Shown piece after piece: positions 28,572 to 35,435 of a stretch of 35,435 nucleotides of DNA. The number at the start of each line of letters is the position of its first letter. The first letter of the stretch is position 1. The stretch is from positions 30,339-65,773 of the forward strand of contig JAHFES010000001.1 in the NCBI GenBank assembly GCA_023248355.1. Direction: 5' to 3'. The translations under genes were made by a program, and so were the position numbers. Under the pieces are notes generated by a model, which did no database searches, was not told the origin of the DNA, and worked only from the letters and a program-made list of their open reading frames with translations. The DNA comes from Nitrospiraceae bacterium. Its GTDB lineage: Bacteria > Nitrospirota > Nitrospiria > Nitrospirales > Nitrospiraceae.

Positions 28572-29987
28572 TTAGAAGTTCACCCTGAGCGACACTCCAC
28601 CAGTGTGATAGGTCGTCTTGTAGAGGCCGTTGACGACCGATGATGGAAACGCGCACCCGCAATTGACCGTCCGTTGCTCATAGATCGACATTTGATAGGA
28701 AAAGTCGATCCCGATGGCCTTGGGCTTGATCGATCTAATCCCGATATCACCGCAGCGGGCCAGTCCGAGAAACGATCCACCTTCTTTACATAACAAGCCC
28801 AAGCCGATGGAGGGAATATGCACGTCCGCCGATGGGGTGGATGGATCAAACGACAGATCGGGCACCTGAGTCGGAGAATTCGTATAGCCCGCGCGCAACG
28901 CCAGCTCCCAATCGGGCAACTGATCGAGCTGAAGCCAGCGGTACTCGGTGCCGACCATCACGGTAGAAGTACTCCGCCAGTTCTGCGGCTGCGCAATCGT
29001 CGCCCCACTGGCCAGATGGATATCGAGATTCCTGACCGATTTCCATCCCACATAATCTACATCCAGTTCCATTTTCCACTCACGTTCGGCGGTCCTGACC
29101 GGCCAGATCGCGATCGCACCGGACAGCACCTGGGGCAACACAAATGTTGCCGAGGCATCCGACGTCTTGTTCCCATTGGATAAGAGCCCCCCGGTCAGAT
29201 GGAGCGTCGCCTGGCTCCGATAGACCAAACCGATGTTGGCAGTCGGCTTTCCTTCCGCATTCCGCAAGGCGGTGTAGAGAAGACTGACGTTAAATCCAGC
29301 TGCCGTATCTTTGCCGTACAGCTCGGTTGTCGCCCCTGTTGTCGGACTAATCGACCGTTTCTCGAAATGCCCTTCGCCCAACATGCCGGGAAAGGTATAG
29401 ATATCCGCACCGAGACCGAAGGACAGATCAGGAGTGAGCCGATATGCCAGCGTCGGCTTGATGTCTATTAACGGCATCGCCGCAAATGTGGTTTTAAAAC
29501 GAAGAGGCCCATCCTCCGGATAACGGCTGACGGAGCCAAATGGGGTTGTGAGACCAACCCCGGCAGTGAGATCGCCAAGCGCGGTCAGCCCAAGATCCTT
29601 CAAGTTCGCCACAAGAAATACGTGTGTCGGCGGCGGCCAGGCGAGACTGCCGTTGTGATCGCCAGTCACATTGACCCCGCTCGAACTTGCAAAGTTGGTC
29701 GTACCGCCGGCCAGAAGCCCTCCAGCCATCACCTGCACCCCATGCAGTTGCGTCATGCCCGCGGGATTGTAGTGGAGCGCTGAGGGGTCATCCGCCTGCG
29801 CGGCAAATGCATTGCCCATTCCCGATGCCGCCGTCCCCTGCCCTTGGATACGGGGCACTTGGGCCAATACGGGAGACGGGACCCAGCAGACGGCCAAGCT
29901 GACGGCAAGGACGGCAATCGCCGGCGCGAGAAGATTCCGACACGTTCCCCACCCCCGGCTCATCATGCCCGAATCACTCATCTTCAT
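28572..29987 (-). CDS. OmpP1/FadL/TodX family outer membrane transport protein
   Basis: Hydrophobic leader ending VLAQVP; ASGMGNAFAAQADDPSALHYNPAGMTQLHGVQVMAGG (NPAGM motif), repeated amphipathic beta strands, C-terminal aromatic GVSLRVNF. Start uncertain (29981-30005). Confidence 0.9.
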   Translation of the reverse strand: MKMSDSGMMSRGWGTCRNLLAPAIAVLAVSLAVCWVPSPVLAQVPRIQGQGTAASGMGNAFAAQADDPSALHYNPAGMTQLHGVQVMAGGLLAGGTTNFASSSGVNVTGDHNGSLAWPPPTHVFLVANLKDLGLTALGDLTAGVGLTTPFGSVSRYPEDGPLRFKTTFAAMPLIDIKPTLAYRLTPDLSFGLGADIYTFPGMLGEGHFEKRSISPTTGATTELYGKDTAAGFNVSLLYTALRNAEGKPTANIGLVYRSQATLHLTGGLLSNGNKTSDASATFVLPQVLSGAIAIWPVRTAEREWKMELDVDYVGWKSVRNLDIHLASGATIAQPQNWRSTSTVMVGTEYRWLQLDQLPDWELALRAGYTNSPTQVPDLSFDPSTPSADVHIPSIGLGLLCKEGGSFLGLARCGDIGIRSIKPKAIGIDFSYQMSIYEQRTVNCGCAFPSSVVNGLYKTTYHTGGVSLRVNF

Positions 29988-30015
29988 ACTCCCGTGCCAC
30001 ATCATCGTGCGTCTC

Positions 30016-32904
30016 TCACCCACGTTGAAACCAATGCTCCATGACGCGCTGCAGTTCACTGGCCTCAAACGGCTTGAGGAGATACGCCTGAGCACCCATT
30101 CCAATTGCCTTGATCGCCAACTCCTGAGACCCGGAAGCCGTGATCATGACGATGGGAACATGCGGGTTCCACAGTCGGATACGTCGCAACACTTCAAGCC
30201 CATCGATCTGTCCCATCCCGATATCGAGAATGACACCGGCATAGACGTTCGACTTCACCGCCTCGAGTGCTTCTCGTCCATCGATGGCCGCATCCGGATG
30301 ATACCCGCTCGCCTTCAATCGGTCGAGGAGCCACTGACGGATGTCGGGATCGTCATCGGCAACCAGAATTCTTCGACCGGCCACCTGCGGGCCGGTCATG
30401 TGGGAGGGGGCCATCAATCGGACAGGCACCGTAAAGGACACTTCTGCACCGCACTCCGGATGATTTCTTGCCGTCACACTTCCACCTTGCAGCTCCACCA
30501 ACGTTTTCACGATTGAGAGCCCCAAGCCTAAGCCCTTTGGTCCGCTTCGTTGCCCATGTTGGACGCGGAAAAACGGATCAAAAATCTTATCGAGAAATTC
30601 CGTTGGGATTCCCGGCCCTGTATCCCGCACCAGGATGCGCACGAGCCGTTGACTCGGCGACTCGACGGCCACCGTGATGACACCGTCCTCCGGCGTATAT
30701 TTGATGGCATTCTGGACGAGATTGACGATCACTTGGATCAATCGATCGCGGTCTACCCACACCATCAGGGTGCTGTTCGCAGAGCAGACATTCAGCCTCT
30801 GCCGCTTCGCGCTGGCCAAGGGCCGCAGTTGCTCGATCGCATCCACGACGCAGGACTCCACATCCACTTCGGCCGGCACCAGTTCCACTCGCCCGGCCTC
30901 GATGCCGGTGCGATCGAGCAAATCCTCGATCATGCGAATGAGCCGATCCGAGTTGTCCAGCATGCGGGATAAATAGCGCTGCTGCTTCTCGTTCAACGGA
31001 CCCGTCAGACCGTCCAACAAATTTTGAAGAAAGCCTTTAATCGACGTCAGCGGCGTTTTGAGTTCGTGGGACACATGCGACAGAAATTGGGAGCGCAACC
31101 GGTCCGCTTGCTCAAGCGCGGCCGTGCGCTCCCGAACCTTCAATTCCAATCCCGCGTTCCACTCTTCGATCTGCTGATAGGCCGATGCATTATCGAGCGC
31201 AATCGCGACCTGATTGGCCACGGTGGTCATGAGTTCCAGATCGTCCGGCGTGAGGCTGTGTTCGTGGGTCCGATCCACCGTCAGCGTGCCCAAGATGCGG
31301 TCCTTCGTCTTCAGCGGGACCACGATCAGCGCTTTGGTCTTGCTCATCTCCACCAGCGTTTGATTCAACGGGTGGAAGTCATGCCACACAGTCTGGATGT
31401 CTTCGATCAGGAGCGGGCGGCCTTGGAGAACGACCGTCCCCTCAGGGCTATTGGGATCTGTCACCGGTACTTGACAGGATAGGGCGAAAGTCTGCACATC
31501 CGGCGAGACACCGATGACACGGGCATGCTCGATGACGCTTCGCGCCGGATCAAAAAAAGAGACCATGGCGCGATCGTAATGGAGATCCTGCGTGAGCGTC
31601 TCCAACACTTGCTGAAGCAACGTTTCGCGGTCAAGGGTGGAACTGAACAATAATCCGGCGCGATGGAGCGCCGTCAGCTGCGTCACTTTGCGACGCAATT
31701 CGACCCTCGTCTGTTCCTGCTCCAAATAGGCTTCGCGTAATTCCTCATGCCGAGACTCGACAAAGCTGATCTGCTCCTGGATCAAAGCCTCGCGCTGGGA
31801 GCTTTCCTTGAGCAAATACCGGTTGATCAACAAGCCCGCGACCAGCAGAGGCACTAATCCGGTCAGAATGAGTTCGCCGATAGCCACGCCGGGAGACACC
31901 GTCCGAAGCCCTAAGGCAAGGGTCAGACCGGCGAGACCGCTCCAGAGGAACCAAGCCACATGCCGCTTCGATTGGATCTGCCACCGTAGATCCCACTCGG
32001 CATGAGAATGAATGGGATGCGCGCCGACAAGGCTCTGTTGATTCTCGTGCCGGGGAAGGGCTGACTGCGGTCTTTCATGCTGAGTCGTAACGCCCTGCGC
32101 CTGTGGCGCCGCGAACGGCCGCCTTCGTCCGTCCCACCGATCCGGTCCGTCGGTCTGCCATCGAATGACCCACTGGCACCAGTCATCGTCGTTTGCGATG
32201 CAGGAGATGTCCGTCAACGTCGCAGGAGGAAGGCCATGAACGCGCGCAGGCACCGCGGCCATGATCCCCTGCGCGGACTGACAGATCAGGTGAGCGCATC
32301 GTCTCCTGAACGGACCGAATTGACGAAGTGTGCGATCCGAAAACCGCATGGCGAGCGTGGCAGACACCGGCGTGACCTCGACCACCCGGCATTCGATTGA
32401 ACCGGACGCGAACTTATTGCCGAAGTAGGGAAACATGCCGTAGATCTGCGCGAGCGAGAACGGCCGAGCCAGCACCTGCATGATAGGAGAGGCCTTTTCC
32501 ATCCCGCCCTGAAACATGAAGTGGGAATCGCCGGAGAGGCGCTCACAGAACTCATAGAGATAGGCCGCGAACTCATAGGAATAGCTGTTCCATGCGTTCT
32601 TCAAGAATTCAGGCGTCACATGGTAGACGGGATCTTTGATGCGCTGATTCAGCAACCGGCAAAGTTCGTACAGCACTTCGCGTCCCGCCGCGTCTCCCCT
32701 CTTGTGCGACATGGTTTTCTCAAGATACAGGACGATCGCTCGGATGCTCATCCCGCTCAAGTCTCTGATCGTGCGCCCCTGTTCGTCCAACCCGAAGGGG
32801 CAAAACTCCATCACCTCCCGTTCAAGAATCGTTCGGTCCTTCGGCAACAACCCAAGGCCGGATTGCGTCTTCAGCTCGCCCCCATCCACAATGCTGCTGT
32901 TCAT
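30016..32904 (-). CDS. Hybrid sensor histidine kinase: V4R-like N-terminus, TM pair, GAF, HisKA/HATPase, receiver
   Basis: N-terminus ends CAHLICQSAQGIMAAVPARVHGLPPATLTDISCIANDDDWCQWVIRW; TM pair near WFLWSGLAGLTLALGL; GAF region; FLSHVSHELKTPLTSIKGFLQN; NAIKYTPEDG...DTGPGIP...GLGLGLSIVK; receiver ILVADDDPDIRQWLLDRL...ILDIGMGQIDG...LKPF. ORF opens at 33165; 32904 is the likely ATG. Confidence 0.9.
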   Translation of the reverse strand: MNSSIVDGGELKTQSGLGLLPKDRTILEREVMEFCPFGLDEQGRTIRDLSGMSIRAIVLYLEKTMSHKRGDAAGREVLYELCRLLNQRIKDPVYHVTPEFLKNAWNSYSYEFAAYLYEFCERLSGDSHFMFQGGMEKASPIMQVLARPFSLAQIYGMFPYFGNKFASGSIECRVVEVTPVSATLAMRFSDRTLRQFGPFRRRCAHLICQSAQGIMAAVPARVHGLPPATLTDISCIANDDDWCQWVIRWQTDGPDRWDGRRRPFAAPQAQGVTTQHERPQSALPRHENQQSLVGAHPIHSHAEWDLRWQIQSKRHVAWFLWSGLAGLTLALGLRTVSPGVAIGELILTGLVPLLVAGLLINRYLLKESSQREALIQEQISFVESRHEELREAYLEQEQTRVELRRKVTQLTALHRAGLLFSSTLDRETLLQQVLETLTQDLHYDRAMVSFFDPARSVIEHARVIGVSPDVQTFALSCQVPVTDPNSPEGTVVLQGRPLLIEDIQTVWHDFHPLNQTLVEMSKTKALIVVPLKTKDRILGTLTVDRTHEHSLTPDDLELMTTVANQVAIALDNASAYQQIEEWNAGLELKVRERTAALEQADRLRSQFLSHVSHELKTPLTSIKGFLQNLLDGLTGPLNEKQQRYLSRMLDNSDRLIRMIEDLLDRTGIEAGRVELVPAEVDVESCVVDAIEQLRPLASAKRQRLNVCSANSTLMVWVDRDRLIQVIVNLVQNAIKYTPEDGVITVAVESPSQRLVRILVRDTGPGIPTEFLDKIFDPFFRVQHGQRSGPKGLGLGLSIVKTLVELQGGSVTARNHPECGAEVSFTVPVRLMAPSHMTGPQVAGRRILVADDDPDIRQWLLDRLKASGYHPDAAIDGREALEAVKSNVYAGVILDIGMGQIDGLEVLRRIRLWNPHVPIVMITASGSQELAIKAIGMGAQAYLLKPFEASELQRVMEHWFQRG

Positions 32905-33105
32905 GGCATCACTCGCATTTGGTGAACACACTGCGGATGGCGATGTAGTCCGGCACTCTGCATCAGCGGATCGTAGATCCACACGCGGCTCGCCAGATGT
33001 TCGACCATCTGCTTCACCATCACAACGAGTGATCCTGCCGACTGTGATCGATTCGATCGCATGACACACCCCGACTTTAACGAGCGCCGGTCTATGGGCG
33101 CGCAT

Positions 33106-33135
33106 AGTATAGAGAGGCAGCCTACTAATTTTCAA
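33106..33135 (-). promoter_or_regulatory. Putative promoter of the hybrid kinase/FadL unit
   Basis: Minus strand TTGAAA (33130-33135), 18-nt spacer, TATACT (33106-33111). Confidence 0.5.
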
Positions 33136-33426
33136 CACGAACGAAGAGTTTCTTGTAATTAGCAAAACACCAGCCTATCGATCCTCGCCTTAAGTATGGA
33201 CCTCGTTGGTTCAGACCCGTGACCGCAAGATGTGGATGCGCTAATAGACGTGAGGGCAGGCTTAGGAAGAATGTTGTGTGATCGCGGGAAGAGCCAACGA
33301 GAGCTGCCTGAAAGATGAAGCCCTGCCCTGGAACGCGAAACGTTCCAGACATGCTCACCGCTCCGGGATCGAAGAAGATCAAGACCCATTCGGTGGGATG
33401 ATCGTGCCGCGGGCCGTTGTAGCGCC

Positions 33427-33735
33427 CTATTGCTTGATCGTTCGCTTGAGTTTTTTCTCTACACTCGCCACCTTGCTTTGAAGGCGCCCGGAATGGCCTT
33501 TTCGGTAGTCGACCTTGATCGTGCAGGAAATGCGCTTGCAGTCTTTCTTCATGCGCGAGTAACACTTCTGCACCACCCCAAACACCTGCTCCCACTCCCC
33601 TTCCAAGACCGTCCCCATGGGATTCAGGCGATAGGGCACCCCGCTCTTATCGATAATGTCCAGAGAGCGCGCCACGTACTTCCCGACGCTTTCCCCTTTT
33701 CCCAACGGCGACATGCTGAACTCAAGCAAAACCAT
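33427..33735 (-). CDS. MTH1187/UPF0045-family thiamine-binding-like protein
   Basis: MVLLEFSMSPLGKGESVGKYVARSLDIIDKSGVPYRLNPMGTVLEGEWEQVFGVVQKCYSRM; typical small ferredoxin-like family pattern. Confidence 0.9.
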   Translation of the reverse strand: MVLLEFSMSPLGKGESVGKYVARSLDIIDKSGVPYRLNPMGTVLEGEWEQVFGVVQKCYSRMKKDCKRISCTIKVDYRKGHSGRLQSKVASVEKKLKRTIKQ

Positions 33736-33756
33736 AGCGCTCCTCTCTTCGCACTT

Positions 33757-33804
33757 CGCCTCACGTTTCACGTCTTAGGCTCCTTACGCTTCACGCTTCA
33801 CGCC
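33757..33804 (-). repeat. Degenerate 7-bp tandem repeat (RCGTGAA/G)n
   Basis: Minus strand GCGTGAA GCGTGAA GCGTAAG gagcctaag ACGTGAA ACGTGAG GCG, spanning the 3' end and stop of the upstream gene. Confidence 0.6.
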
Positions 33805-34437
33805 CGACGCTGTTTTCGCCTGTTCATCCAGCCAGACTTTGGGATACTGGACCTTGCCCAGGAGGCGGAACCCATCGAGCGCTTCTCTCAGGAGAGCCCG
33901 ACGCTTTTCTGCGTCCGGTTCATTGGCTTTCGCCTGCTCCCGCAAGTGTCCCAGCCATTCGACAAACGCGGCAAACTCCGTATCCAGAATGCGTTCAAGG
34001 TCTTCCTTCATGAATCCTGACAGAGCCGGCGCCACCCCGCTCGTGCTGATCGCCACGCGCGCATGCCCGGACGCCACCACCGCCGGCATGGTGACACTCG
34101 ACGCCTCGGGATAGTCCACCGACCACAGGACAAATCCCTTCTCACGCGCTTTCGCCAACAGCATCTTGGCAAAATCTCGATCGCCTCGGATCGTATTGAG
34201 GACGAGAATGGTATGTTCAAGATCCGTCTCGCGGAACTGCCGCCCTCGATGAATCACTTTCGCCGACGCTGCCAGTAGTTTGAGGGCCTCATTGAGCGTC
34301 GGACTGATCACCGTGACGCGTGCGCCGGATTCAAGGAGACGCTGCGTTTTCTCGGCAGCTTCTTCATCGCCTCCGATCACCAGCACCGAAAACCCTTTCA
34401 CATCGAGTACCAAGGGAAACCCGGGATTCGCGGCCAT
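33784..34437 (-). CDS. Precorrin-2 dehydrogenase/sirohydrochlorin ferrochelatase-like (Met8/SirC/CysG N-terminal) protein
   Basis: FPLVLDVKGFSVLVIGGDEEAAEKTQRLLESGARVTVISP...VDYPEASSVTMPAVVASGHARVAISTSGVAPALSGFMKEDLE; family architecture with altered glycine motif. Confidence 0.85.
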   Translation of the reverse strand: MAANPGFPLVLDVKGFSVLVIGGDEEAAEKTQRLLESGARVTVISPTLNEALKLLAASAKVIHRGRQFRETDLEHTILVLNTIRGDRDFAKMLLAKAREKGFVLWSVDYPEASSVTMPAVVASGHARVAISTSGVAPALSGFMKEDLERILDTEFAAFVEWLGHLREQAKANEPDAEKRRALLREALDGFRLLGKVQYPKVWLDEQAKTASGVKREA

Positions 34438-34611
34438 AACGTGTTCCTCCCTACCGCACTGCGTGTGGTCCGTTCGCCGTCACTTCGTCTTGGCGAACGG
34501 ATAAACTCCTCCCGCGCGTCCTGACTCAGAGAGACTCCATCTCACCACCGAGCCACTTCGCGTCGCACAAGCAACGCCGACAGACTTGGTCAGCATCCTG
34601 CCAGGGGCCGT

Positions 34612-34641
34612 ATCATACAATAGGCCTTTCCGGACCGTAAA
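34612..34641 (-). promoter_or_regulatory. Putative promoter of the precorrin-2 dehydrogenase-like gene
   Basis: Minus strand TTTACG (34636-34641), 18-nt spacer, TATGAT (34612-34617). Confidence 0.4.
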
Positions 34642-34672
34642 CCATGCTCTCCCTTTTTCTTCGGCCCATCGC

Positions 34673-34678
34673 TATAAT
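34673..34678 (+). promoter_or_regulatory. Consensus -10 box upstream of the CcmI-like gene
   Basis: TATAAT 29 nt upstream of the ATG at 34707; no convincing -35. Confidence 0.4.
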
Positions 34679-34706
34679 GCCGCCCGCTCATAGAGGAGGA
34701 AGTGGA

Positions 34707-35159
34707 ATGGCAGAATTTTCAGGACGGACCCTCGGAATGGCCAGTGGGATCATTGTGTTGGCTGCCATCGCAGCGTGGCTCGGATTAGCGCACAGTTGTG
34801 ATCCGGCAGGAGGAACCGGGGTCATCGCAGGACGGGTCGCCATCGCGCCTAATCTCACGGACCAGGTGCGGCCAACAGATGTGTTGTTCGTCATCGTACG
34901 CCGGCCACAAGGCCCTCCTCGTCCTATTGCGGCCAAGCGCATCGACCATCCAAAATTCCCAGTGTCGTTTGAGATTACGAATGCGGACGTGATGGTGCAG
35001 GGGGCAGAATTGCGTGGGATGGTCGATGTCGTCGCTCGCCTCGATCGAGACGGCCAAGCAGGGCCGGCTCAACCCGGAGACATTGAAGGCCAGTACAAGA
35101 ACAACCCGACGTTGCCGGGCGGACGAGACTTAGAGATTACGTTGGACAAGGTACGCTAG
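34707..35159 (+). CDS. Stand-alone protein resembling the C-terminal domain of cytochrome c biogenesis factor CcmI/CcmH-TPR
   Basis: N-terminal TM then GVIAGRVAIAPNLTDQVRPTDVLFVIVRRPQGPPRPIAAKRIDHPKFPVSFEITNADVMVQGAELRGMVDVVARLDRDGQAGPAQPGDIEGQYKN; matches the G.v.vaP.l...v.p.dtlFv.aR...GPp.PlA..r pattern. Confidence 0.75.
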   Translation: MAEFSGRTLGMASGIIVLAAIAAWLGLAHSCDPAGGTGVIAGRVAIAPNLTDQVRPTDVLFVIVRRPQGPPRPIAAKRIDHPKFPVSFEITNADVMVQGAELRGMVDVVARLDRDGQAGPAQPGDIEGQYKNNPTLPGGRDLEITLDKVR

Positions 35160-35179
35160 GCTGATGCAGGGGAGATTTC

Positions 35180-35300
35180 AGGCTGTTCAAACACACTATC
35201 CGGCAAGGCCGCAGCAAGCTCAAGTCCTCAACGTACTCTTCTCGTACGTTGAGGACTTGAGCGCCGCGAGAACGACGCCGGGAGCGTGTTTGAGCAGCCT
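35180..35300. repeat. 121-bp nested inverted repeat (REP/MITE-like palindromic element)
   Basis: Outer arms AGGCTGTTCAAACAC (35180-35194) / GTGTTTGAGCAGCCT (35286-35300), 14/15 complementary; inner 19-bp perfect stem 35218-35236 / 35244-35262 with 7-nt loop. Confidence 0.85.
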
Positions 35301-35301
35301 G

Positions 35302-35435
35302 CTACGTGTCGGCGGGGTCCGCGTCCAACTCCAGGTTCCAATAAAGATAGTCGCGCCAACTTTCCGGCGTATTGCGGATACCGATGGTAATGGTAATCAC
35401 GGGACTCCAGCGAGGTTTCATCGGCCTCTTTTTGA
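35302..35435 (-). CDS. Partial hypothetical protein (C-terminus)
   Basis: Minus-strand translation KKRPMKPRWSPVITITIGIRNTPESWRDYLYWNLELDADPADT* is open to the window edge. Confidence 0.45.
   Translation of the reverse strand, partial: KKRPMKPRWSPVITITIGIRNTPESWRDYLYWNLELDADPADT

Noticed and set aside
33427-34437. TPP or cobalamin riboswitch near the thiamine-binding-like and precorrin-2 genes
   Set aside because: I looked for the conserved cores by eye and found none; the upstream gap of the MTH1187-type gene is only about 50 nt.
1-35435. CRISPR array, prophage or integrative element
   Set aside because: No regularly spaced repeats, integrase, transposase or phage genes seen; tRNA-Leu has no adjacent integrase or obvious direct repeat.

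Overview
The window looks like a mostly core chromosomal segment of a Nitrospira-type bacterium. The taxon is inferred from protein style and gene order and was not tested. Roughly 33 protein-coding genes and one tRNA can be supported. From 1 to 17.2 kb the genes run on the minus strand: a partial HD-GYP protein, a ribbon-helix-helix (RHH) protein, comEC, glmM, folP, ftsH, hpt, tilS, ribF, and a tetrapyrrole block (hemB, CBS protein, fused cobA-hemD, hemC, hemA, ccsA/hemX-like). Next come a divergent RsmI-like methylase, a TusA-like protein, a secreted unknown protein and tRNA-Leu(CAA). From 19.7 to 28.5 kb the plus strand carries a YggX-like protein, two DUF151 paralogs, rplM-rpsI, argC-argJ, rpsB-tsf-pyrH-frr and alr. 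The last part holds a FadL-type porin, a large hybrid histidine kinase, an MTH1187-type protein, a precorrin-2 dehydrogenase-like protein and a stand-alone CcmI-C-terminal-like protein. No CRISPR array, transposase, phage or toxin-antitoxin pair was recognised. The best candidates for something new are: (i) a hybrid kinase with a V4R-like N-terminus directly upstream of a FadL porin; (ii) a dense palindrome cluster in front of the RHH/HD-GYP gene pair; (iii) a near-consensus promoter overlapped by a palindrome in front of the secreted unknown; (iv) an RsmI-family protein with altered signature motifs; (v) a YggX homolog with two added CxxC motifs; (vi) a 121-bp nested palindrome at 35.2 kb.
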